Shown: positions 37,023 through 45,031 of the stretch, in pieces
Numbering within the stretch: the stretch's first letter is position 1
How the letters are laid out: the number at the start of each line of letters is the position of its first letter
Source: Arenibacter antarcticus
GTDB taxonomy: Bacteria; Bacteroidota; Bacteroidia; Flavobacteriales; Flavobacteriaceae
Assembly: GCF_041320605.1 (NCBI RefSeq)
Contig: NZ_CP166679.1
Span: 2,962,001 to 3,026,000, forward strand
Length of the DNA: 64,000 bases
Direction of reading: 5' to 3'
Position numbers and translations under genes: made by a program
Notes under the pieces: model-generated
Seen by the model: the letters and a program-made list of their open reading frames with translations, nothing else
Told to the model about the DNA's origin: nothing
Databases searched by the model: none

Positions 37023-37826
37023 ATGGGCTTGTTTAAGAAAAATCCTTTTGGACATATTTTGTTCATTAAAAAATGGCTTATCCGTATCTTGGCGGTAATA
37101 ACGCACAAACGGTATCGGGGTTTTAATACCCTAGAAATTGAAGGTTCCGAAATACTCAGGAATTTGCCGGATCAAAATGTGCTTTTTGTAAGTAACCACC
37201 AGACCTATTTTGCGGATGTTGTGGCCATGTTCCACGTATTTAATGCCAGTTTAAGTGGCAGGGAAGATTCCATAAAAAATTTGGGGTATATCTGGCAGCC
37301 TAAACTTAATATGTATTATGTGGCGGCCGCGGAGACCATGAAAAAGAACCTATTGACCAAGGTGATGGCCTATGCCGGCTCAGTCAGTGTGGAACGTACC
37401 TGGAAATCAGAAGGACAAGAGGTAAACCGGCAAGTTAAGATGAGCGATATTTCCAATATTGGAAAAGCCTTAAACGATGGTTGGGTAATAACCTTTCCAC
37501 AAGGGACTACCACCCCATGGAAGCCATTGAGAAAAGGGACTTCCCATATCATAAAAAAATACAGGCCAATTGTTGTTCCTGTGGTTATTGACGGGTTTAG
37601 AAGATCGTTTGACAAGAAAGGACTTCGTATAAAAAAGAAGGGAATTCTACAGTCTATGGTGATTAAGGAACCTTTGGATATTGATTATGACAATGAATCA
37701 TTCGACTCCATCATAGAAAAATTGGAATACGCCATTGAGCAACATCCTTCATTCTTAAAGGTGATTTCCAAGAAGGATTTAATGGCCCTTGAAGAAGAAA
37801 ACAAACAGCGGAAATTTAGAGTCTAA
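37023..37826 (+). CDS. Lysophospholipid acyltransferase, PlsC-like (divergent motif)
   Basis: 267 residues. The acyltransferase block I is VSNHQTYFAD (57-65) and block III is FPQGTTTP (158-165), followed by VVPVVIDGFRRSF, which corresponds to block IV. In standard LPLAT proteins block I is NHx4D and block III FPEGTR; here the His-Asp spacing is five residues (His59, Asp65) and the Glu-Arg are Gln-Thr, so catalysis may be altered or this is a Bacteroidota subfamily. No signal peptide; probably a peripheral inner-membrane protein of phospholipid synthesis. Its stop codon overlaps the convergent gene's stop. Confidence 0.82.
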   Translation: MGLFKKNPFGHILFIKKWLIRILAVITHKRYRGFNTLEIEGSEILRNLPDQNVLFVSNHQTYFADVVAMFHVFNASLSGREDSIKNLGYIWQPKLNMYYVAAAETMKKNLLTKVMAYAGSVSVERTWKSEGQEVNRQVKMSDISNIGKALNDGWVITFPQGTTTPWKPLRKGTSHIIKKYRPIVVPVVIDGFRRSFDKKGLRIKKKGILQSMVIKEPLDIDYDNESFDSIIEKLEYAIEQHPSFLKVISKKDLMALEEENKQRKFRV

Positions 37827-38467
37827 AACTCCATTTCTTTTAGTTCCTTATAGTTCTTGTTTAGTTTTTTCAACAGAATTCCATAGAGCAGAAAATAAAT
37901 ACATCCCATAACGGTGGTAACTATGACCCCTAATATTAGCACAGTGGCCATCATAGTGGTCTTTAATTTTGCTGGATCTACGTTATCTAGATTATACTTA
38001 TAACCCATAGCGGATATAGGGTCATCGTTTAGATAAATACCTGCAGCCATCACTAAAAAGGAAATAAAGATTAAGGATAAACAAAATAGGACATAATATT
38101 TAACAGTCTTTCTTGTTTTTAAAATGTTGGATAATAGTTGTCTAGCATTGTCCATGGAGGAGATTTCTTTATATCTCTTGTAAAACTGAAAAATAAAGAA
38201 GAGCACTACAGAATATTGAATAATAGTGGAGATCAATAAAAAATTACCCAGCCCCAAATCCCTCCAGACAGCCAAATTTTTAGACATAGAGGGCAAGAGG
38301 TATAATAAGTGGGGAAGCAAGAATTCTAAAATACTAATGAGAAAGATCCATTTCACGATGGAGGAAGACCTTTTCCAAATCATTTTATAAATTTCATCGA
38401 AGCCCAGTTTGGGCATCTGATCTTCTCTTTTCTTCCAATCCCTTTTTAATAGTTCTAGTTCATCCAT
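37823..38467 (-). CDS. Four-helix membrane protein paired with ECF sigma factor
   Basis: 214 residues. The N-terminal 35 residues are polar (ELLKRDWKKREDQMPKLG), then four membrane helices follow at about 38-58, 72-92, 122-142 and 170-195, and a short charged C-terminus. There is no recognisable catalytic motif. It begins five bases after the ECF sigma factor stop on the same strand, the classical position of an anti-sigma factor, so its soluble N-terminus may hold the sigma factor. This role is inferred from context only. Confidence 0.7.
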   Translation of the reverse strand: MDELELLKRDWKKREDQMPKLGFDEIYKMIWKRSSSIVKWIFLISILEFLLPHLLYLLPSMSKNLAVWRDLGLGNFLLISTIIQYSVVLFFIFQFYKRYKEISSMDNARQLLSNILKTRKTVKYYVLFCLSLIFISFLVMAAGIYLNDDPISAMGYKYNLDNVDPAKLKTTMMATVLILGVIVTTVMGCIYFLLYGILLKKLNKNYKELKEMEF

Positions 38468-38472
38468 TGCAA

Positions 38473-38967
38473 TTAGGGATTTAAAATTGTTCGCAATTTA
38501 TTTTTTATTCTATTCATTTTCACACGTGCATTTACTTCGGAAATACCTAATGTTTCCGCAATTTCGGTATAGTTTTTATCCTCCAAATAAAGGAATACCA
38601 GAGCTTTATCTATATCTCCCAGTTCTTTTACCGCATTGTACAGTAATTTTAGCTGCTGCTCTTCTCTTGGGTCGTATTCGTCCGCACTAATTTTAAAAAT
38701 GACCGATTCATAGTCCTGAGTAGGAATACTTTTTTTTGATTTTCTATACAGGGTGATCGCAGTGTTTAGCGCCACCCTGTACATCCAAGTGCTAAACTTG
38801 GAGTCTCCCCTAAACTTTGGATAGGCTTTCCATAATTGAATCGTTATTTCTTGAAACAAATCGTTATGGGAATCCCGATCATTCGTGTACAAAGTGCATA
38901 CTTTGTGCACAATATTCTGATTGTGTTGTAATTCTGTTACAAATTGATGCTCCAGGTCTTTGGTCAC
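38473..38967 (-). CDS. ECF-type RNA polymerase sigma factor
   Basis: 164 residues with sigma region 2 (about 10-85: DLFQEITIQLWKAYPKFRGDSKFSTWMYRVALNTAITLYRK) and region 4 (about 105-160: ALVFLYLEDKNYTEIAETLGISEVNARVKMNRIKNKLR), which is the helix-turn-helix that reads the -35 element. Acts in transcription initiation. The downstream four-helix membrane protein is the likely regulator. The gene is 113 bases from the next upstream gene; its own promoter was not recognised. Confidence 0.93.
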   Translation of the reverse strand: MTKDLEHQFVTELQHNQNIVHKVCTLYTNDRDSHNDLFQEITIQLWKAYPKFRGDSKFSTWMYRVALNTAITLYRKSKKSIPTQDYESVIFKISADEYDPREEQQLKLLYNAVKELGDIDKALVFLYLEDKNYTEIAETLGISEVNARVKMNRIKNKLRTILNP

Positions 38968-39080
38968 TTCGCGCTATTGGTTCGTTGACTATTAGTAGTA
39001 CAAAATGGGGTTTTGTTACAACAAATAGCTACAAAAATTAGTAATTTTCTATATTTTCGAATCCGATTTTTTATGGGCTC

Positions 39081-40508
39081 CTATTTTCTATAGTCCAGTG
39101 CCGGGGACCGGTCTCCCAAGAGGGGAGTATATTTAAAATTAGGACCTCTTTTTTCTAGAAATTCTAATTTGGCCTTCTCAATAAGATCTTTATTTTTAAA
39201 CAGGTCAATTGCCGTCAGTGCTAGGGTTTTTGCTGCCACCATCATCCCTTTGTTACCTATACTGGTTCCTCCGGCTGCTACTGCCTGCCAACTGTGTGCG
39301 GAAGTTCCGGGTACCCATGTTGCTGCTCTCATTCCCACAGTAGGGACTGTAAAACTAACATCACCAACATCTGTGGAACCAAATGCTACTGCTTCAGTTT
39401 TGTAGGGTTTAATATTTTTTACGGTTGCCAAGTTGGTGGTGTTGTTCCCTAATGTTTTGGAAATTTTATCAGCAAAAATACTTTCCGCTGTGTCATAGTT
39501 AAATCCGCCTACCTGAGTTAAATTATCATACATCAATTTTTGTAGGGTTAAATTCGGGAGTAGTTCGTGAGTGCCCCCTATCATTTCAAAATCCATTGTT
39601 GTTCCCGTACCTAGGGCAGCTCCTTCTGCAGCTTTACGGATTCGTTCAAAAATATCGATAACTACATCTCTTTTAGTATGACGTGCATAGTAGTATACTT
39701 CTGCATAATCCGGAACTACATTAGGGGCCTTACCGCCTTCTGTAATCACATAATGGATCCTAGCTTGCTCTGGTACATGCTCCCGCATCATATTTACCAT
39801 ATAGTTCATGGCTTCTACACCATCTAGGGCCGATCTTCCTTTCTCGGGTGCCGCCGCAGCATGGGAAGAGATCCCGTAAAAGCGGAATTTTGCCGATTTG
39901 TTGGCCAAGGCAGCTCCGGCGCTTGCCGAATTTTGTGCGCTGGGATGCCAATGCAAGGCAATATCTACATCATTAAATAGGCCTTCGCGTACCATATAGA
40001 CCTTTCCAGACCCGCCTTCCTCAGCTGGACATCCATAAAAACGAATGGTGCCCTTGCTCTTGTTCTTCTCCAGCCAGTTCTTGGCCTCTATGGCTGCTGC
40101 GGCTGAGGCAGTGCCAAATAAATGGTGTCCACAGGCATGTCCTGCCTCCTTATTCGCCAATTTTTTTTCTGGTATTGCTTGTTGGGAAAGTCCCGGTAAG
40201 GCATCATACTCCCCAAGTACTGCAATAATTGGTTTTCCGGAACCATATTCCGCAATAAAAGCAGTGGGAATTCCCGCAACGCCTTGTTGTATGGTAAATC
40301 CCTCGTCCGATAGCGTTTTTTGAAGTAATGCTGAACTCTTTTCTTCCAAATATCCCATTTCGGCGAGATTCCAGATTTCTTGTGCGATACCTCCATAGGA
40401 GTCGCTCTTTTTATCTAACTGTTTAATGACATCATTCTTATATACTTGCGCCTCCAAACTAAGAAAGGAAAGGAGTAAAAGGATTAGGGCGAAACCTTGT
40501 TTTTGCAT
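39081..40508 (-). CDS. Exported M20 family amidohydrolase, AbgB-like
   Basis: 475 residues with a signal peptide (MQKQGFALILLLLSFLSLEAQ). Metal-site residues match the AbgB/carboxypeptidase branch: GHACGHH (123-129, Cys126), CPAEEGG with Glu163/Glu164, and His186/His188 in ALHWHPS. A lid/dimerisation domain lies between the two halves (about 200-310), as in M20D enzymes. Related enzymes release amides from aminoacyl conjugates, such as p-aminobenzoyl-glutamate. Substrate unknown; the exported location suggests nutrient scavenging. Confidence 0.9.
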   Translation of the reverse strand: MQKQGFALILLLLSFLSLEAQVYKNDVIKQLDKKSDSYGGIAQEIWNLAEMGYLEEKSSALLQKTLSDEGFTIQQGVAGIPTAFIAEYGSGKPIIAVLGEYDALPGLSQQAIPEKKLANKEAGHACGHHLFGTASAAAAIEAKNWLEKNKSKGTIRFYGCPAEEGGSGKVYMVREGLFNDVDIALHWHPSAQNSASAGAALANKSAKFRFYGISSHAAAAPEKGRSALDGVEAMNYMVNMMREHVPEQARIHYVITEGGKAPNVVPDYAEVYYYARHTKRDVVIDIFERIRKAAEGAALGTGTTMDFEMIGGTHELLPNLTLQKLMYDNLTQVGGFNYDTAESIFADKISKTLGNNTTNLATVKNIKPYKTEAVAFGSTDVGDVSFTVPTVGMRAATWVPGTSAHSWQAVAAGGTSIGNKGMMVAAKTLALTAIDLFKNKDLIEKAKLEFLEKRGPNFKYTPLLGDRSPALDYRK

Positions 40509-40614
40509 ATGACTATTAGTTTTTGTGTCTTAAGTTTGTTCTAAATATAGTTAAATCCAAAGTTCTTATTCCAAGGTATTTCATGAAAGTTTTATTTTTC
40601 GCATATTTGATAAT

Positions 40615-41907
40615 ATGAATATTCCAAAGTCAAGTTTTCCCAGAATTATTATTGTTGGTGGTGGATTCGCTGGAATTGCACTAGCCAAAAAATTAAGTAA
40701 AAAAGAGGTGCAGGTGGTGTTAATAGACAAGCATAACTACCATACTTTTCAACCTTTGTTATATCAGGTTTCAACGGGAGGTTTGGAGCCAGATTCCATT
40801 GCCTATCCCATAAGAAAGGTCTTGAAGGACTTCCCTAATTTTATTTTTAGACTTGCTAAGGTCACTGAAATTTTGACTTCGGAAAATATCATTAATACCA
40901 ACATTGGAATTCTCGAATATGATTATTTGGTGATCGCTGCTGGTTCTAAAACCAATTACTATGGCAATAAAGAAATTGCAGTCAATAGTATGGCGATGAA
41001 ATCCATTCCTCAATCCCTTAACCTGAGAAGTTTAATATTGGAGAATTTTGAGCAAGCATTACTGACCGATAATTACCACGAAAGGAATGCCCTAATGAAC
41101 TTTATGATTGTAGGTGCTGGCCCTACGGGGGTGGAACTGGCTGGAGCCTTAGCAGAGATAAAGAAAGGAATTTTACCCAAGGATTATCCCGATTTAGATA
41201 CGAGGAGGGTTCAAATTAACCTCATACAATCTAACAGTCGAGTTTTAAAGGAGATGAGCGAAGAGGCATCGGAAAAGGCAGAGGAATTTTTGGAAGAGCT
41301 TGGCGTCCATATTTGGAAAAATATGAGGGTTACTGGCTATGATGGGAAAACGGTAACTACCAATACAGAAGAAATCTTTGAAGCGGCTACCCTGGTCTGG
41401 GCGGCAGGGGTTAAAGGGGTTAAAATGAAAGGGCTAGATGCCAAAGAGTTGCTTGCAGGAGGGAATAGGATAATAGTGAACCAATACAATCAGGTTAAAG
41501 GGTATGATAATATTTTCGCCATAGGCGATATTGCCAGCATGCAGTTGAAAGACTTGCCAAATGGACACCCTATGATGGCACAACCTGCCATTCAACAAGG
41601 AGAAAATCTTGGTGAAAACTTGGTGCGTTTGTTGGAAAACAAACCTTTAAATCCGTTTGTTTATAAAGACAAAGGAAGTATGGCTACTATTGGGCGGAAC
41701 AAGGCAGTAGTTGATCTGAAGAAATTTAAATTTCAAGGTGTTTTCGCCTGGTTTGTGTGGATGTACGTACACCTGTTCTTTCTAATCGGATTTAGAAATA
41801 GAATCGTGGTATTTGTAAACTGGGTATATAATTATATACGCTTTGATAGGGAAGCGCGATTGATTATCCGGCCATTTAAAAGGAATTATGATGCCTTTAA
41901 AAATTAA
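40615..41907 (+). CDS. Type II NADH:quinone oxidoreductase-like flavoprotein
   Basis: 430 residues with two dinucleotide folds: GGGFAG (15-20) for FAD and VGAGPTGVELAGAL (about 164-177) for NADH. The central FQPLLYQVSTGGLEPDSIAYP is typical of NDH-2, and FAIGDIASM of the flavin tail. The C-terminus has amphipathic and hydrophobic stretches (FAWFVWMYVHLFFLIGF, about 378-394) expected for membrane association. It oxidises NADH and passes electrons to menaquinone without proton pumping. Convergent with xerD, 15 bases apart. Confidence 0.92.
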   Translation: MNIPKSSFPRIIIVGGGFAGIALAKKLSKKEVQVVLIDKHNYHTFQPLLYQVSTGGLEPDSIAYPIRKVLKDFPNFIFRLAKVTEILTSENIINTNIGILEYDYLVIAAGSKTNYYGNKEIAVNSMAMKSIPQSLNLRSLILENFEQALLTDNYHERNALMNFMIVGAGPTGVELAGALAEIKKGILPKDYPDLDTRRVQINLIQSNSRVLKEMSEEASEKAEEFLEELGVHIWKNMRVTGYDGKTVTTNTEEIFEAATLVWAAGVKGVKMKGLDAKELLAGGNRIIVNQYNQVKGYDNIFAIGDIASMQLKDLPNGHPMMAQPAIQQGENLGENLVRLLENKPLNPFVYKDKGSMATIGRNKAVVDLKKFKFQGVFAWFVWMYVHLFFLIGFRNRIVVFVNWVYNYIRFDREARLIIRPFKRNYDAFKN

Positions 41908-41922
41908 GGAATCTTAAAGAGG

Positions 41923-42846
41923 TTATTGGGGACTCTGTTCTTCTGGATCTATTTTACGGGGGTGGTATTTCTGCATTACCTCTCCTAAATGCACCCTGTC
42001 TATGTGCATGTACACTTCCGTGGTAGTTATACTTTCGTGCCCCAACATCTGTTGTATGGCCCTTAAATCGGCCCCATTCTGCAACAAATGCGTGGCAAAG
42101 GAATGTCTAAAGGTGTGTGGACTAATGGTTTTTTTTAACGATATCTTTTCTGCCAGTTGTTTAATTATAGTGAATATCATGGCGCGAGTTAACTTCCTCC
42201 CCCGTCTATTTAAAAATAAAATGTCTTCCGAACCCTTTTGGATAGGCATGTGAACCCGTATTTCCTTTCGGTAAATATCGATGTATTTTTTATTGATTTT
42301 ACTAATGGGAACAAAGCGCTGTTTGTCTCCTTTTCCAGTTACTTTTATAAAATCTTCCTCAAAATAAAGATCGGATAACGTTAGGTCCAATAGTTCCGAA
42401 ACCCGTAATCCACAGCCATAAAGGGTTTCCAGGATAGCCCTATTGCGCTCCCCCTCCGGTTTAGAAAGGTCTATGGCCCCAATTAAGTTGTTAATTTCCG
42501 TTTCTGAAAGGGTATCCGGTAATTTTCGGCCCACTTTTGGTGATTCTATAAGTTCCATGGGATTGTCTTGCCTGTAGTCCTCAAAGATCAAGTAGTTGAA
42601 GAAACTTTTTAGCCCCGAGATGGTACGGGCCTGTGACCTGGGATTTACCTGCTGCGCCAGTTCATAGATAAATCGCTGTACGGTGCCCTTTGATATCGCT
42701 ATGGGGCTGTCGGTTAGGTTCTTAGAGTTCAAAAAATGTACAAGTTTTTCCAAATCCAAAACATAACTTTTAATAGAGTTCTTGGACAATCCCCGTTCTA
42801 TATTTAAGTAGTGCTGGTAGTCTTTTAATGCATGTTCCCAATTCAT
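41923..42846 (-). CDS. xerD: Tyrosine recombinase XerD-like
   Basis: 307 residues. The SAM-like N-terminal domain (about 1-105) and catalytic domain have the complete set of catalytic residues: Arg148 (GLRVSEL), Lys172 (TGKGDKQ), His244 and Arg247 (HTFRHSF), His270 (GHESI) and nucleophile Tyr279 (EVYMHI). It resolves chromosome dimers at dif together with XerC. Whether this is XerC or XerD cannot be fixed by motifs alone; length and overall sequence favour XerD. The upstream gap contains short repeats listed separately. It sits next to NDH-2 without any sign of an integrated element. Confidence 0.9.
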   Translation of the reverse strand: MNWEHALKDYQHYLNIERGLSKNSIKSYVLDLEKLVHFLNSKNLTDSPIAISKGTVQRFIYELAQQVNPRSQARTISGLKSFFNYLIFEDYRQDNPMELIESPKVGRKLPDTLSETEINNLIGAIDLSKPEGERNRAILETLYGCGLRVSELLDLTLSDLYFEEDFIKVTGKGDKQRFVPISKINKKYIDIYRKEIRVHMPIQKGSEDILFLNRRGRKLTRAMIFTIIKQLAEKISLKKTISPHTFRHSFATHLLQNGADLRAIQQMLGHESITTTEVYMHIDRVHLGEVMQKYHPRKIDPEEQSPQ

Positions 42847-42879
42847 AGGCTAAAGATAAAACGGATTTTTAATCTCTTT

Positions 42880-42940
42880 GAGCTTATCACGCCATTTGTT
42901 TTAGATATAATTATAATAATGAGCTTATCTATTGCGTGAT
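42880..42940. repeat. Short direct and inverted repeats upstream of xerD
   Basis: GAGCTTATC occurs at 42880-42888 and again at 42921-42929, and ATCACGC (42886-42892) is inverted by GCGTGAT (42934-42940). They lie between the divergent xerD and barrel-protein genes and could form an operator; the significance is unproven. Confidence 0.3.
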
Positions 42941-43004
42941 TTTATTTTGGATTTGAATAGTATTGGTCTATTTTAGTATTCTAACTTAATTTAAATCTCT
43001 ATTT

Positions 43005-43487
43005 ATGAAAAGAATTTTTGTGGTTATCGTTTTGGCATTGTTTGGATTTAATGTACACGCCCAAGAAGGTTTTAAGGCAGGAGCAAATATTGGATTACCG
43101 GTAGGTGATGCAGCAGATCTTTCTAGCTTTAGTATTGGTTTAGATGTCGTTTATCATTGGGAAGTTTCCGATACTTTTGTTGCTGGTATAGCCTCTGGGT
43201 TTACCAACGCGATAAGCAAGGAAATTGCTGGTATTAAGTTTGATGATATTCAATTCCTACCAGTAGCTGCATCAGGACGCATTGCAGCTGGAGAAGACTT
43301 TTCTCTTGGTGCCGACCTTGGATATGCTATTGGTATCAACGACGGAAATGACGGTGGATTCTACTACCGACCTTTGGTGGGGTACAGGGTTGGATCGGAT
43401 ATGGAACTAAATGTTTCTTATACTGGAATTAGCTTGGATGGAGGATCATGGTCCACAATTAATCTAGGTGTCTTGTTTACTCTTTAA
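43005..43487 (+). CDS. Small outer-membrane beta-barrel protein
   Basis: 160 residues with a clear signal peptide ending at NVHAQ (about 19). The mature part alternates hydrophobic and polar residues with aromatic girdles (FKAGANIGLPVG, FYYRPLVGYRVG, LNVSYTGISL), ending with a phenylalanine-leucine (LGVLFTL), a common barrel C-terminus. About eight strands are possible. There is no recognised ligand. Such small OmpA-like or OmpW-like barrels are frequent in Bacteroidota. A strong terminator follows directly. Confidence 0.82.
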   Translation: MKRIFVVIVLALFGFNVHAQEGFKAGANIGLPVGDAADLSSFSIGLDVVYHWEVSDTFVAGIASGFTNAISKEIAGIKFDDIQFLPVAASGRIAAGEDFSLGADLGYAIGINDGNDGGFYYRPLVGYRVGSDMELNVSYTGISLDGGSWSTINLGVLFTL

Positions 43488-43506
43488 TAAAATCTAACTT
43501 TTAATC

Positions 43507-43543
43507 AAGAGGACTAAAGAATACTTTTTAGTCCTCTTTTTTT
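43507..43543 (+). terminator. Terminator downstream of the barrel-protein gene
   Basis: A 12-base-pair stem, AAGAGGACTAAA (43507-43518) with TTTAGTCCTCTT (43527-43538), around an eight-base loop, followed by a T-run. It lies 20 bases after the stop codon. Confidence 0.9.
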
Positions 43544-43571
43544 ATGGTTTACATTTTACTACATTTATCCC

Positions 43572-43994
43572 ATGAAGATTATAATAATAAACGGTCCCAA
43601 TCTTAACCTTTTGGGAAAAAGGGAGCCAGAGGTTTATGGCAAAACAACTTTTGAGGATTATTTTGCCGATTTACAGTTTAAATTTCAGGAAGTTCAGCTG
43701 GAGTATTTTCAATCCAATTCGGAGGGCGATATTATTTCCAAGTTGCACGATTGTGGTTTTGAGGACTATGAAGGTATTGTTCTCAATGCAGGGGCTTATA
43801 CACACACTTCAATAGGTATTGGGGATGCAATTAAGGGAATTAACACTCCAGTCGTTGAGGTGCACATCAGCAATACTTTCGCACGCGAAAAATTTAGGCA
43901 TGTATCTTATATTTCGCCAGTAGCTAAGGGTGTAGTCCTGGGTTTTGGCCTAAAAAGTTACGATTTGGCCATAAGGAGCTTTTTGGAGAAGTAA
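43572..43994 (+). CDS. aroQ: Type II 3-dehydroquinate dehydratase
   Basis: 140 residues, a normal length for AroQ. It converts 3-dehydroquinate to 3-dehydroshikimate in the shikimate pathway. Arg17 and the catalytic Tyr22 occur in LGKREPEVYG, Asn73 in LNAGAYTHTS and His98 in VVEVHISN; all expected catalytic residues are intact. The gene starts 28 bases after the preceding terminator and has its own transcript. The remainder of the shikimate genes is not in the window. Confidence 0.97.
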   Translation: MKIIIINGPNLNLLGKREPEVYGKTTFEDYFADLQFKFQEVQLEYFQSNSEGDIISKLHDCGFEDYEGIVLNAGAYTHTSIGIGDAIKGINTPVVEVHISNTFAREKFRHVSYISPVAKGVVLGFGLKSYDLAIRSFLEK

Positions 43995-44182
43995 CCTGGA
44001 GTTGGAAGTGTGTCTATGTGAAAATGTACCCTTGTGTTAATTGAATATAATGTTCACATATTGGCTTTTATTCCCCTTTTTGGGGAGCAAATGACGGAAG
44101 AGGCCTTTTTTCTGTAATGTTGCAATTATTCTGTGGTCTGCCTTCACGATAACAATGAGTACTTTCAGGTATCAGGTCTCGG

Positions 44183-44229
44183 TCCACCTTCTTTTACATC
44201 GACTCCGTTCAGCACAGGTCTAAGGTGGA
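44183..44229 (+). repeat. Palindromic element, REP-like
   Basis: TCCACCTT and AAGGTGGA are perfectly complementary over eight bases, separated by 31 bases containing TCGACTCCGTTCAGCAC, a degraded form of a palindromic repeat seen in many Bacteroidota chromosomes. Attribution to that repeat is from memory and not verified. Confidence 0.35.
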
Positions 44230-44232
44230 GGC

Positions 44233-44253
44233 TTGTACTAACTAAAAATCTCA
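44233..44253 (+). repeat. 21-base direct repeat, copy A
   Basis: TTGTACTAACTAAAAATCTC plus A, repeated at 44559-44579 with a single C-to-T difference at base six. In both cases similar CACTTCTCAC-type sequence follows, so a longer degenerate unit is possible. Confidence 0.5.
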
Positions 44254-44558
44254 CTACTCACTTTTCTGTACTTTTGACAAAATAAGGATCCTTGACCCTG
44301 CCGAGTGAAGGACTCAAATCTAAAACTAATTACTATCCCACTGCGTTAGCTCTTACAGCGGCATCCTTTTTTGGTTTTGTAAACCTTGCAGGAATGGTGA
44401 ATAACGCCCGAAATAAGCAAAGATTACGGTGGAGGGAAACAGTCAAAAAAGATATAGTGGAAAGAGCGACCCGATAGGGGAACGCCAAAATAATTATTGC
44501 CAATTGCTTTCATAGTTTTCCACTTTAAAGTGGTTAACCTATATTAGTGACGTACAGT

Positions 44559-44579
44559 TTGTATTAACTAAAAATCTCA
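44559..44579 (+). repeat. 21-base direct repeat, copy B
   Basis: Second copy, 306 bases after the end of copy A. The two flank most of the non-coding region between aroQ and DUF3817, with no recognisable transposase between them. Confidence 0.5.
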
Positions 44580-44619
44580 ATGTACACACCTCACACTTCT
44601 CACTACGCTGTACTCAATG

Positions 44620-44910
44620 CTACCCCACAGCCATCATTGGCTTTAAGTATTTCTTATCTATGTAGAAAGTACCAAAAGGAAGTAAGGAGGCGATGAAAAG
44701 AATGGTGAACATTTTGAAGCCCCATTTGCGTTCTAAAGTCAATAGTGCAGCCAAAGCTACATAGGCGATAAAGAGGAATCCATGGGCATAACCAATATAA
44801 ATATTGGGTTCTGGCATTTGTGCCAAATATTTTAATGGCATTCCCAGGCCAAATAGCATCAGATAGGAAACTCCTTCAAGAATTGCAGTAATACGAAAAG
44901 CTTTTAACAT
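44620..44910 (-). CDS. DUF3817 family membrane protein
   Basis: 96 residues with three predicted membrane helices. The N-terminal LKAFRITAILEGVSYLMLFGLGMPLKY is the DUF3817 signature, followed by YIGYAHGFLFIAYVALA. Often annotated as a YdzA-like membrane protein. The function is unknown. It is isolated between lpd and the repeat-bearing region. Confidence 0.85.
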   Translation of the reverse strand: MLKAFRITAILEGVSYLMLFGLGMPLKYLAQMPEPNIYIGYAHGFLFIAYVALAALLTLERKWGFKMFTILFIASLLPFGTFYIDKKYLKPMMAVG

Positions 44911-45031
44911 AAGTAGTATTTTTTTAAACCTTTAAGGTCTTATTGATGGTGTTTTATAAATAGACCTGTCAGCTTATAAATAAGTTGACAGGTCCAATAT
45001 GCTTAAGAAAACTATTCCTTCGCGATGATTT

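Larger units (their letters stand above)
43995..44619. other. Repeat-bearing non-coding region
   Basis: 625 bases with no convincing gene. A 21-base sequence starting TTGTA occurs at 44233-44253 and 44559-44579 with one mismatch. TCCACCTT (44183-44190) and AAGGTGGA (44222-44229) form an eight-base stem around sequence that resembles the common TCGACTCCGCTCAG palindromic repeat. A weak frame from TTG at 44292 is discussed under rejected items. A TACTTTTG octamer at 44269-44276 could be a promoter of something non-coding. Confidence 0.5.

Noticed and set aside
41923-42846. Reading the tyrosine recombinase as the integrase of a mobile element
   Set aside because: Length and domain layout fit chromosomal XerC/D, and there is no attachment-site duplication, tRNA or cargo genes around it.
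44072-44086. Short TCCCC/GGGGA hairpin after aroQ
   Set aside because: The five-base stem lacks a T-run and lies about 80 bases after aroQ, so terminator status is not supported.
44292-44477. 61-codon plus-strand frame starting with TTG, after a TACTTTTG octamer
   Set aside because: It begins with a weak start, has no recognisable domain, lies in a repeat-bearing region with degenerate palindromes, and its composition does not look selected. I treat it as chance.
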